DNA of 64,000 bases from Aciduricibacillus chroicocephali (GTDB taxonomy: Bacteria > Bacillota > Bacilli > Bacillales > Amphibacillaceae). Under the pieces are notes generated by a model. It was not told the DNA's origin. It ran no database searches and saw only the letters and a list, made by a program, of their open reading frames with translations. The number at the start of each line of letters is the position of its first letter. Positions within the stretch are counted from its first letter, which is position 1. Made by a program: the position numbers and the translations under genes. Positions 27,078-34,733 of the stretch are shown in pieces. Where the stretch lies: contig NZ_CP129113.1 of assembly GCF_030762805.1 (NCBI RefSeq), forward strand, positions 1,626,001 to 1,690,000. The letters are read 5' to 3'.

Positions 27078-27126
27078 AAAAGAGGTGTTCCAGCAGTCTT
27101 GAGAAAGACTCACGGAACACCTCTTT
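27078..27126 (+). terminator. terminator after the DUF3243 gene
   Basis: The stem AAAGAGGTGTTCC / GGAACACCTCTTT has an inner AGTCTT/AAGACT stem and is followed by a T-rich tail. Confidence 0.85.
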
Positions 27127-27210
27127 ATTTGCGTTAATTACCTTCGTAAATATCTTTATGCACACTAAATAGGGATGCCTGGTAAAATCGGCATCCCTCA
27201 CCCGCAATCC

Positions 27211-27972
27211 TTAATGGTCACTTCCAAAGAAGTTCTTAAACGCCTGTAAATTCGTCTCCCGATTCATCGCTGCAATTGAAGTTGTCAGCGGAATTCCCTT
27301 TGGACAGACCTGAACACAGTTTTGAGAGTTCCCGCAACCAGAAATACCTCCATCGTCCATTAATGCGTCTAGACGCTCTCCCTTATGCATCGCCCCTGTC
27401 GGATGAGCGTTAAAGAGGCGAACTTGCGAAAGGGCAGCCGGACCGATGAAGTCCGACTTGTCGTTCACATTTGGACATGCTTCCAGACAGACGCCGCACG
27501 TCATGCATTTCGAGAGCTCATATGCCCACTCACGTTTGTTCTCTGCCATTCTCGGACCCGGCCCCAGATCATGTGTCCCATCAATTGGAACCCATGCTCT
27601 CACTTTTTTGAGTGCTTCGAACATCCTGCTTCTGTCAACGACAAGATCGCGCTCGACCGGGAATGTCCGCATTGGTTCCAAGCGTATCGGTTTTTCTAAC
27701 TTGTCAACAAGGGCTGAGCAGGACTGCTGTGCCTTGCCATTGATGATCATCGAACAGGCACCGCACACTTCCTCTAAACAGCTCATTTCCCACTGGACAG
27801 GGGTCGTCTTCTTCCCTTGTGCATTGACGGGGTTTTTACGGATTTCCATTAACCCGGAAATGACGTTCATATTCTTTCTGTATGGCACCTCAAATGTCTC
27901 AACATAGGATTCAGCTTCAGGGTTATCCTGCCTTCGGATTATGAATGTGACAGTTTTCCTCTCTTCGGCCAT
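27211..27972 (-). CDS. sdhB: succinate dehydrogenase iron-sulphur subunit
   Basis: The electron-transfer subunit of complex II, 253 residues. The N-terminal plant-ferredoxin-type 2Fe-2S domain has cysteines in SCLEEVCGACSM and QQSC (about residues 65-85). The C-terminal half has CMTCGVCLEACPN for the 4Fe-4S cluster and CGNSQNCVQVCPKG for the remaining cluster ligands. It is last in sdhC-sdhA-sdhB with no gap to sdhA. Confidence 0.96.
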   Translation of the reverse strand: MAEERKTVTFIIRRQDNPEAESYVETFEVPYRKNMNVISGLMEIRKNPVNAQGKKTTPVQWEMSCLEEVCGACSMIINGKAQQSCSALVDKLEKPIRLEPMRTFPVERDLVVDRSRMFEALKKVRAWVPIDGTHDLGPGPRMAENKREWAYELSKCMTCGVCLEACPNVNDKSDFIGPAALSQVRLFNAHPTGAMHKGERLDALMDDGGISGCGNSQNCVQVCPKGIPLTTSIAAMNRETNLQAFKNFFGSDH

Positions 27973-29742
27973 TTACCCCCGGCTCCCTTCGCTCTTCTTT
28001 GTATAATCGCGCTTCCGCGGCTTGATGAGCGATGTATCCACTTCCTCATAGGAAAAGACAGGTTCATTTTTCGCCGCGTCGAATTCGGCAATCGTCGTTT
28101 TCAAGAATTTCTCATCATCACGATCCGGGAATTCCGGTTTGTAATGGGCTCCCCGGCTCTCATCTCTATGATAGGCACCAAGTGTAATGACACGAGCAAG
28201 ATGCATCATATTTTTCAACTGACGTGTGAACATGACAGCCGAATTACTGTAGCGTGAAGTATCCTCAATATTGATATGATTCCATCTTTCCAGCAGTTCC
28301 TGAATCTTCTCGTCAGTCTTAAGAAGCTTCGGGTTCTCTCGGACGACAGTGACATTCTCTGTCATCCATGTGCCAAGTTCCTCATGCAACTTGTACGCAT
28401 TCTCAGTGCCGCTCATGTTCATGAGTTGCTCGAATTTCTCTTCTTCTTCCTTCACTCTGTCGGCATAAAGACTGTCTGGTAAATCTGCAGCTTCAGTACT
28501 GAGTCCATCGAGATATCTCGCTGCTTCCGGACCTGCGACCATGCCTCCGTATATGGAAGAGAGCAATGAGTTCGCTCCAAGACGGTTTGCTCCATGCTGG
28601 GAATAGTCACACTCTCCACATGCAAAGACACCAGGTATATTCGTATGCTGGTTAAAATCGACCCAGAGCCCACCCATTGAATAATGGACAGCAGGGAAAA
28701 TTTTCATAGGCACTCTATGTGGGTCTTCACCAACGAATTTTTCATAGATTTCAATGATGCCGCCCAACTTAACATCAAGCTCATGAGGGTCCTTATGTGA
28801 AAGGTCAAGATAAACCATGTTCTCGCCATTGATGCCAAGCCGCTTGTTGACACAGACGTCAAAAATTTCACGAGTCGCAATATCACGCGGCACTAAATTC
28901 CCATATGCCGGATATTTCTCCTCTAGGAAATACCATGGCTTTCCGTCCTTGTATGTCCATATCCGTCCGCCTTCCCCTCGTGCAGATTCACTCATTAGGC
29001 GAAGCTTGTCATCACCAGGAATGGCAGTCGGATGGATTTGAATGAACTCACCATTAGCATATTTGGCTCCTTGTTGATACAGAATGCTCGCCGCAGATCC
29101 TGTGTTGATCATTGAATTAGTAGACTTTCCAAAAATGATACCTGGCCCGCCCGTTGCGATAATCGTAGCATCGGAGCGGAAAGCCTCTATCTCATGTGTC
29201 TTAATATGCTGGCATACAATCCCCTTGCCTGCTCCTGAATCATCAAGCACAAGTCCGAGGAATTCCCAACCTTCGTATTTCTTAACGAGTCCTTCCATTT
29301 CAAAACGGCGCACTTGCTCATCCAGCGCATACAGCAGTTGCTGGCCTGTCGTCGCACCTGCATACGCCGTCCTATGATAAGAAGTACCACCAAATCGCCG
29401 GAAGTCAAGCAGCCCTTCCGGCGTCCGGTTGAACATCACGCCCATGCGATCAAGCAGATGAATGATCTCCGGTGCCGCTTCACACATCGCTTTAACAGGC
29501 GGCTGATTCGCAAGGAAGTCGCCGCCATAAACCGTGTCATCGAAATGGATGAAAGTAGAATCGCCTTCCCCCTTCGTATTGACCGCTCCATTAATGCCGC
29601 CTTGCGCACAGACAGAATGTGAACGTTTTACAGGAACGATGGAAAACAAATCAACTTTCGCCCCTGCTTCACAAGCTTTAATCGTTGCCATCAGACCGGC
29701 AAGTCCGCCACCGACAATCGTAATTTTTTTCTCTATTTTCAT
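27973..29742 (-). CDS. sdhA: succinate dehydrogenase flavoprotein subunit
   Basis: It oxidises succinate to fumarate at a covalently bound FAD. The 589-residue protein has the dinucleotide fold VGGGLAGLMA, the FAD-attaching histidine in RSHSVCAQGGING (about residue 43), IIATGGPGIIFG, the substrate region IHPTAIPGD and ARGEGGRIW, and HYSMGGLW plus GANRLGANSLL near the C-terminus. The ribosome site GGGGGGAACGAGC precedes the ATG, 18 bp after sdhC. Confidence 0.97.
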   Translation of the reverse strand: MKIEKKITIVGGGLAGLMATIKACEAGAKVDLFSIVPVKRSHSVCAQGGINGAVNTKGEGDSTFIHFDDTVYGGDFLANQPPVKAMCEAAPEIIHLLDRMGVMFNRTPEGLLDFRRFGGTSYHRTAYAGATTGQQLLYALDEQVRRFEMEGLVKKYEGWEFLGLVLDDSGAGKGIVCQHIKTHEIEAFRSDATIIATGGPGIIFGKSTNSMINTGSAASILYQQGAKYANGEFIQIHPTAIPGDDKLRLMSESARGEGGRIWTYKDGKPWYFLEEKYPAYGNLVPRDIATREIFDVCVNKRLGINGENMVYLDLSHKDPHELDVKLGGIIEIYEKFVGEDPHRVPMKIFPAVHYSMGGLWVDFNQHTNIPGVFACGECDYSQHGANRLGANSLLSSIYGGMVAGPEAARYLDGLSTEAADLPDSLYADRVKEEEEKFEQLMNMSGTENAYKLHEELGTWMTENVTVVRENPKLLKTDEKIQELLERWNHINIEDTSRYSNSAVMFTRQLKNMMHLARVITLGAYHRDESRGAHYKPEFPDRDDEKFLKTTIAEFDAAKNEPVFSYEEVDTSLIKPRKRDYTKKSEGSRG

Positions 29743-29760
29743 GCTCGTTCCCCCCTGAAA

Positions 29761-30378
29761 TTAAGCTCCGTATGCGAATTCAATAAGTGCTCGGATTCCG
29801 ATATAGGTGACTGCCAAGAACACGATGATACTGATATATGTTCCTGCCCGCTGCGACTTCGGCGATTGTGTGATTCCCCAGCTGACGAGGAAGCTCCACA
29901 GTCCATTTGCGAAATGGAAAGTAATGCTGACAACTCCAATTGCATAAAGCCAGAAGTACAGCGGATTACTTAGAATATCAGCCATTAAGGCGTAATTGAT
30001 TTGTGCATTTCCAAGTGCAACCTGGATTCTAGTCTGCCACACATGCCAAACGATGAATGCTAAAGCAATGAAACCTGTAATACGCTGCAAGTAGAACATC
30101 CAATTCCTGAAATAGCCGTACCTGGAAGGATTGTTTCGCGCCGTGAAGGCTATGTAGACACCAAGAATCGCGTGGTAAAGAATGGGTAAATAGATGAATA
30201 CGAATTCAAGAACGATAAGAAATGGCAAGCCTTCAACGAACCCTGCAGCCTTATTGAAGCTCTCTTTTCCATATACTGCAAAATAATTGATAAGCAGATG
30301 CTGGATCAAAAACGCGCCGATCGGGATAATGCCAAGCAAAGAATGTAATCTGCGCCAGAAAAAATCATTATGTCTCAT
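29761..30378 (-). CDS. sdhC: succinate dehydrogenase cytochrome b558 subunit
   Basis: The membrane anchor of complex II, carrying two b haems and reducing menaquinone. The 205-residue protein has five hydrophobic helices with histidines in RRLHSLLG, IQHLLINY, YHAILGVY, IVWHVWQ and SITFHFANGLW as candidate haem ligands. The start is MRHNDFFWRRLH with AAGGGGG 7 nt upstream. The longer in-frame start has no support. It is the first gene of the operon. Confidence 0.94.
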   Translation of the reverse strand: MRHNDFFWRRLHSLLGIIPIGAFLIQHLLINYFAVYGKESFNKAAGFVEGLPFLIVLEFVFIYLPILYHAILGVYIAFTARNNPSRYGYFRNWMFYLQRITGFIALAFIVWHVWQTRIQVALGNAQINYALMADILSNPLYFWLYAIGVVSITFHFANGLWSFLVSWGITQSPKSQRAGTYISIIVFLAVTYIGIRALIEFAYGA

Positions 30379-30438
30379 GGAAATTCCCCCTTGCCCGAAT
30401 AATAACAATTGTATGTAAGCCGATGGCAACTATGAACC

Positions 30439-30452
30439 TGCAAGCGCTTGCA
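30439..30452 (-). promoter_or_regulatory. cre site (CcpA operator) upstream of sdhC
   Basis: TGCAAGCGCTTGCA is a perfect 14-bp palindrome matching the catabolite-responsive element consensus. It lies 61-74 bp upstream of the sdhC ATG. A -10-like TACAAT lies about 30 bp nearer the gene, so CcpA bound here would block transcription. The binding itself is inference. The rest of 30379-30685 shows no gene. Confidence 0.75.
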
Positions 30453-30685
30453 AAACTTTACCCTTTATTGCCTGTTTGCAAAACCAATTGGCCAGATTAT
30501 CGGAACAGTATATGATGTTTTGAAGAATCGAATTGTTTTTCACTGTTCGGGTTGCGAAATATGCCGTTTAAATAGATAATAAGTTTACGGTTATTTTGTG
30601 TCATGGCTACTGTCATGTTCACGAATGACTTTTTACATATATATTTTTATTTTTGTTTTTTGTTCCTTAGAAAGGATTGATTGCT

Positions 30686-31129
30686 TTGAAAAAAATAAAT
30701 GAGGGCAATGGCTTCCCGCCCAGTCTTCTTGAAGACTTGCATTCATCAGGTTCCGCCTATGATGTCCTCCGCTATATTGGACTTCCGGAACTATTCGGCG
30801 GTGAAACTCACATCTTGCTTTACTTCATGGGCCGAAAGCTAGCACGCCACTTCACTTTCAATGAATTGGATGATATATATAATGCTTTTGAACGTCTCGG
30901 CTGGGGAAAACTTGAACTCGTAAAAGAAAAGCGCAAGGAGCTTGTGTTTTCACTAATGGATGATTCAATTGCACGCAAACTCACTTCCGCACTCCCTGTT
31001 GATTTCCGACTGGAAGCAGGTTTTCTCGCTGAAGCGGTACATATGGCTTTTGACAAGTCGGCAGAGTGCATGGATGACATCAACTTCAAAATCCACTCCG
31101 TCCGTCTAACCGTCTTATATACTTCATAA
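30686..31129 (+). CDS. yslB: YslB (DUF2507) protein
   Basis: A 147-residue protein of the DUF2507 group (V4R/haem-NO-binding-like fold), function unknown. Characteristic segments are YDVLRYIGLPELFGGETHILL, GRKLARHFTFNELDDIYNAF, FERLGWGKLEL and FRLEAGFLAEAV. TTG at 30686 is the likely start, 9 nt after AAAGGA; another in-frame TTG lies three codons upstream. Its place between sdhC and uvrC is that of B. subtilis yslB. Confidence 0.85.
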   Translation: MKKINEGNGFPPSLLEDLHSSGSAYDVLRYIGLPELFGGETHILLYFMGRKLARHFTFNELDDIYNAFERLGWGKLELVKEKRKELVFSLMDDSIARKLTSALPVDFRLEAGFLAEAVHMAFDKSAECMDDINFKIHSVRLTVLYTS

Positions 31130-31131
31130 AA

Positions 31132-31171
31132 AATAGGAACAGCCGCACATTCTTATGCGGCTGTTCCTATT
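31132..31171. terminator. bidirectional terminator between yslB and uvrC
   Basis: The stem AATAGGAACAGCCGCA / TGCGGCTGTTCCTATT lies between the convergent genes and reaches into the last codon of uvrC. Confidence 0.85.
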
Positions 31172-32969
31172 CTGCTTCTTCCTCAGATTCTTCTTCAGGT
31201 CTGTTCAAGTGTGCGAGAATCTGTTCTGCTGTATTCTTCGGAATTCCAAGTTTTGCAATCTGGTCCACTTCTGCATTTTTCAGATCTGTTATGTTCTTAA
31301 AGTGGGTAAGCAGCAGATTCCGTCGTTTGGCCCCAACTCCGGGAACAGAATCCAGCTCGGAACGGACCATGCTTTTACCCCTTAACTGCCTATGGAAAGT
31401 GATGGCAAAGCGGTGAACCTCATCCTGAATTCGCTGAACGAGATAAAAAACTTGTGACTGACGTTCAAGCGGGACAATCTCAGGCGGGGTACCATACATC
31501 AATTCACCTGTTTTATGCTTGTCGTCTTTCACTAGGCCTGCAAGCGGTACATCCAGGCCAAGCTCGTTTTCTAGCACATCAAGTGCCGCGCTCATTTGAC
31601 CTTTCCCGCCATCGACAATGATGAGATCAGGAAGCGCTCCATCTTCTTTAAGAATACGAGAATAGCGGCGGCGTATGACCTCACGCATTGTCTCGTAATC
31701 ATCAGGACCTTCGACATTACGAATCTTATATTTGCGATATTCCTTCTTATCCGCTCGACCATCAGTGAAAACAATCATCGCAGATACCGGATCGGCGCCT
31801 TGAATATTCGAGTTATCGAAAGCTTCAATTCTATGTGGAATTGCAATGTTGAGAATTTCCCCAAGTTGTTCCACTGCAAGAATGGTACGCTCTTCATTCA
31901 GTTCAATGACAGAGAATTTTTCATTTAGCGCAATCTCCGCATTTTTCATAGCCAGCTCAACAAGCTCCTTCTTCCTGCCTCGATAAGGTGTGTGGACATC
32001 CGTATCAAGTACATTAGCAAGGGCTTCCGTGTCTGTACCTACTGGAACTAGAACCGACTTTGGCAATGGATGGTTTTCATGCAAATAGAAACGACCAATG
32101 AAACTGAGGAACGTATCGTTCGGATCATCATAGAAAGGAATGATGGATACTTCGCGTTCAATCAATTTACCCTGGCGAATGAAAAATACTTGTATGCAAA
32201 TCCAGCCTTTGTCATAGCTGAATCCAAACACATCACGATCCTGTTCATCATTCAATGTCATCTTCTGTTGTTCCATGACAGATTCAATATGGATAATCTG
32301 ATCACGCAATTCTTTTGCACGTTCAAAATTCAGAGCCTCAGCAGCTTCTTCCATCTTCTTTTTCAAATTTTGCTTAATTTCTTTATGCCCGCCTTGAAGG
32401 AATGAAGCCATTTCCTGGACAATCTTGCGGTATTCCTCTGTTGACGGTGGATTTAGACTGCATGCATGACATTGATGCATATGATAGTACAGGCAGTAAC
32501 GGCCAGGAGGGTTGTTGCATTTGCGGAGCGGATAAAGCCGGTCAAGCAGCTTTTTTGTTTCGCGTGCCGCATATACGTTCGGATACGGACCAAAATATTT
32601 CCCCTTATCTTTCTTCACTTTACGTGTTGTAATGAGACGCGGGTGGCGCTCATTTGTGATTTTCAGATAGGGGTACGTTTTGTCATCCTTCAGCATGATG
32701 TTGTACTTCGGATCATATTTCTTAATCAGGTTCAGCTCCAGGATCAGAGCTTCTGTATCTGATGATGTAACAATATATTCGAAATCCTCTATTTCCTGAA
32801 CGAGGCGCTGAGTCTTCTTGTCATGAGCACCTGTAAAGTACGAACGGACACGGTTTTTCAGCATTTTTGATTTACCTGCGTAAATGACAGTGCCATGTCG
32901 ATCCTTCATCAAATAGCAGCCAGGCTGAGCAGGCAGGACAGCCAGTTTCTCCTTGATCCGCTCATTCAT
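31167..32969 (-). CDS. uvrC: excinuclease ABC subunit C
   Basis: It makes both incisions in nucleotide excision repair. The 600-residue protein has the N-terminal GIY-YIG nuclease ([24 protein letters not shown]), a [20 protein letters not shown] cysteine-rich region near residue 150, a UvrB-binding UVR motif ([21 protein letters not shown], about 205) and the RNase H-like nuclease domain ([20 protein letters not shown]). Helix-hairpin-helix motifs at the end include [12 protein letters not shown]. Length normal. Confidence 0.96.
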   Translation of the reverse strand: MNERIKEKLAVLPAQPGCYLMKDRHGTVIYAGKSKMLKNRVRSYFTGAHDKKTQRLVQEIEDFEYIVTSSDTEALILELNLIKKYDPKYNIMLKDDKTYPYLKITNERHPRLITTRKVKKDKGKYFGPYPNVYAARETKKLLDRLYPLRKCNNPPGRYCLYYHMHQCHACSLNPPSTEEYRKIVQEMASFLQGGHKEIKQNLKKKMEEAAEALNFERAKELRDQIIHIESVMEQQKMTLNDEQDRDVFGFSYDKGWICIQVFFIRQGKLIEREVSIIPFYDDPNDTFLSFIGRFYLHENHPLPKSVLVPVGTDTEALANVLDTDVHTPYRGRKKELVELAMKNAEIALNEKFSVIELNEERTILAVEQLGEILNIAIPHRIEAFDNSNIQGADPVSAMIVFTDGRADKKEYRKYKIRNVEGPDDYETMREVIRRRYSRILKEDGALPDLIIVDGGKGQMSAALDVLENELGLDVPLAGLVKDDKHKTGELMYGTPPEIVPLERQSQVFYLVQRIQDEVHRFAITFHRQLRGKSMVRSELDSVPGVGAKRRNLLLTHFKNITDLKNAEVDQIAKLGIPKNTAEQILAHLNRPEEESEEEAE

Positions 32970-33046
32970 ATATCTCTCATCCTTTTTATGAAATCAATGT
33001 AATCATTATAAAGATACATTATATCATCTAATAATCTGAAATCGAA

Positions 33047-33082
33047 AGAAATCCCTTGCCGAAAAATGGGCAAGGGATTTCT
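33047..33082 (-). terminator. trxA terminator
   Basis: A perfect 14-bp stem AGAAATCCCTTGCC / GGCAAGGGATTTCT with an 8-nt loop follows the trxA stop. Confidence 0.85.
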
Positions 33083-33099
33083 TCAACGATACAGAAAAA

Positions 33100-33414
33100 T
33101 TAAGCGTGTTTGTTGATAAGCTCAACAAGCGCTTCTTTTGGCTGGAAGCCGACAACCTGGTCAACAACGTTGCCATCTTTGAAAAGAAGCAATGTCGGGA
33201 TACTCATGACACCGAACTTGCTAGCTGTTTCTTGGTTATCATCAACATCAAGTTTGACGATTGTCACTTTATCAGAAACTTCGCCATCCACTTCTTCAAG
33301 AACTGGAGCGATCATTTTACAAGGACCACACCATGGAGCCCAGAAATCAGCCAATACAAGACCTTTGGATGTTTTTTCAGCAAAGTTAGCATCCGTTACA
33401 TGTTCAATTGCCAT
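33100..33414 (-). CDS. trxA: thioredoxin
   Basis: A 104-residue cytosolic disulfide reductase with the redox motif [13 protein letters not shown] (C29, C32), [11 protein letters not shown] with the cis-proline and GFQPKEAL at the end. The start is MAIEHVTD with GGAGG at 10 nt. An earlier in-frame ATG lies only 1 nt from that ribosome site. It follows uvrC in the B. subtilis order, but the genes normally upstream (etfA, etfB, fadB) are replaced by the repeat array. Confidence 0.95.
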   Translation of the reverse strand: MAIEHVTDANFAEKTSKGLVLADFWAPWCGPCKMIAPVLEEVDGEVSDKVTIVKLDVDDNQETASKFGVMSIPTLLLFKDGNVVDQVVGFQPKEALVELINKHA

Positions 33415-33502
33415 AATTAACATTCCTCCTTATTCAATAAGCATAAGCTTTGAAATGAGTATAGCACGCACCCCATCCCACTGACGAATAGTTTGCTTAC
33501 AA

Positions 33503-33945
33503 CTAGTGTGAAGATGGCTCTTTCAGAAGTGCCGCTCATATGCATTTCACTGGAAAGGCCGTGCACTTTCGGCCTTGTAAGGGAAAGACTTATGACGCAA
33601 ACTTCTAGCCATCTGAACCGGATGACACCAAGTGTGAAAGCAGCCCACTCAGGGGTGACACGCGTAAGCAGAATTGCGGAAAGTTTGTGGTTTATCAAAC
33701 TTGTAGTAAGACTGCTTACGTCGCGAACCCCTGGCTGCTTGAACCGGATGCCCCTAGTGTGAAGATGGCTCTTTCAGAAGCGAACGCATAAGCAGAATTG
33801 CGAAGGGCTGATGATTTACCCAACCTGCAGCAAGACTGCTTATGTCGGCAGCTTCTAGCCATCTGAACCGGATGTACACTAGTGTGAAAGCAGCTCATTC
33901 AGCATAGATGCGAAATTATCAAATGACTATGACGCAAGCCTCTCG
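33503..33945. repeat. tandem array of about 125-bp hairpin units
   Basis: Units start at CTAGTGTGAA or a close variant at 33503, 33629, 33754 and 33879, a period of 125-126 bp; the fourth is truncated. Each full unit folds as nested stems. Outer stem: GATGGCT/AGCCATC in units 1 and 3, GCAGCC/GGCTGC in unit 2. Next stem: AGAAG/CTTCT in 1 and 3, AGGGG/CCCCT in 2. Third stem: CATAAGCAG/CTGCTTATG in 3 and CGTAAGCAG/CTGCTTACG in 2, short in 1. Apical stem: AAGGCCG/CGGCCTT in 1, AAGTTTG/CAAACTT in 2. Paired changes conserve structure. The linker TGAACCGGATG is nearly constant. No coding frame is credible. It may be a mobile or RNA-structured repeat. Confidence 0.85.
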
Positions 33946-33997
33946 TCAAATATAACTCTTCCGTCACTTTATACTTTTTCCCATTATCCTAGCTTTA

Positions 33998-34585
33998 TCA
34001 AACCTGTTTGCACACGGCACCTTGAAGCATTTCAAAAACCGGCACTGCCTGGTCAACCAGATTTTCTTTCATACCATTCATGACCCAACTTGTTACAATT
34101 TGATCCATCGTACCAAAGATCATCTGTCGACATAGCTTCGGCTCAAGGGTGCTTTTGAATTCATCTTTTTCCATTCCCGAAGCAGCAATCCTCTCAATCA
34201 ACAGAAGATAAGGCTCAAGGATTTTGCTAATTCTCCACCTTAATTCTGTCTGAGATTGACGCAATTCAAGCTGTGTCAGCAACGCAAGCTGAGGACGCTC
34301 ACCGAGATATTCAAAATGATGGCGAACAAGTGCGCCAAGTTGGGCAGCTGCCGTTTCCTCACGCTCAGTCACTTCCTGTGCCGAAGCAGCAAAGGTACCC
34401 ATAATGTCTTCAAACAAAGAAATCAGCAAGTCCTCTTTGTTTTTGAAATAAAGATAAATCGTTCCGTCAGCGACACCAGCCTTCTTGGCGATATTGGAAA
34501 TCCTCGATTTGTAGTATCCATTTTCCGCTATGACACGTACCGATGCCTCGAGGATTTGCTGACGTTTTACTTTCTGCTTATCCAC
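33998..34585 (-). CDS. fadR: TetR-family regulator of fatty-acid degradation
   Basis: A 195-residue repressor matching B. subtilis FadR (YsiA), which blocks beta-oxidation genes until long-chain acyl-CoA binds. The TetR HTH is IAENGYYKSRISNIAKKAGV, then ADGTIYLYFKNKEDLLISLF. The ligand domain has LTQLELRQSQTELRWRI and RQMIFGTMDQIVTSWVMN, both close to FadR. GTG start at 34585 with AGGCGG upstream. In B. subtilis it sits between lcfA and fadB-etfB-etfA, and none of those neighbours is present here. Confidence 0.88.
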   Translation of the reverse strand: MDKQKVKRQQILEASVRVIAENGYYKSRISNIAKKAGVADGTIYLYFKNKEDLLISLFEDIMGTFAASAQEVTEREETAAAQLGALVRHHFEYLGERPQLALLTQLELRQSQTELRWRISKILEPYLLLIERIAASGMEKDEFKSTLEPKLCRQMIFGTMDQIVTSWVMNGMKENLVDQAVPVFEMLQGAVCKQV

Positions 34586-34613
34586 CGTTTGTCCGCCTTT
34601 CTGCTTGCAAGTA

Positions 34614-34697
34614 TCAGAAAATCATCCAGTAAATGCCGATGATAAGAAAGACGATCGCCACACCAAACAGTATTTTTGCCATTGTTTCAAAAACCAT
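34614..34697 (-). CDS. 27-residue single-pass membrane peptide
   Basis: Between mutS2 and fadR an ATG with AAGGAA 9 nt upstream opens a 27-codon frame, starting MVFETMAKILFGVAIVFLII and ending YWMIF. It is almost one membrane helix. B. subtilis has yshE (a DUF350 membrane protein) near here, but this is far too short to be it. It could be a real micropeptide or a remnant. Evidence is only the ribosome site, hydrophobicity and position. Confidence 0.4.
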   Translation of the reverse strand: MVFETMAKILFGVAIVFLIIGIYWMIF

Positions 34698-34733
34698 GTT
34701 GCCGACTTCCTTCCCCCGGCCAGCACATGCCGT

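Noticed and set aside
33417-33898. Short open frames on both strands within the repeat array (up to about 93 codons)
   Set aside because: They recur only because the units repeat. They have no ribosome sites, and the covarying stems explain the sequence better than coding does.
33503-33945. CRISPR array
   Set aside because: The repeat is about 125 bp without unique spacers or cas genes, and the whole unit is similar between copies.
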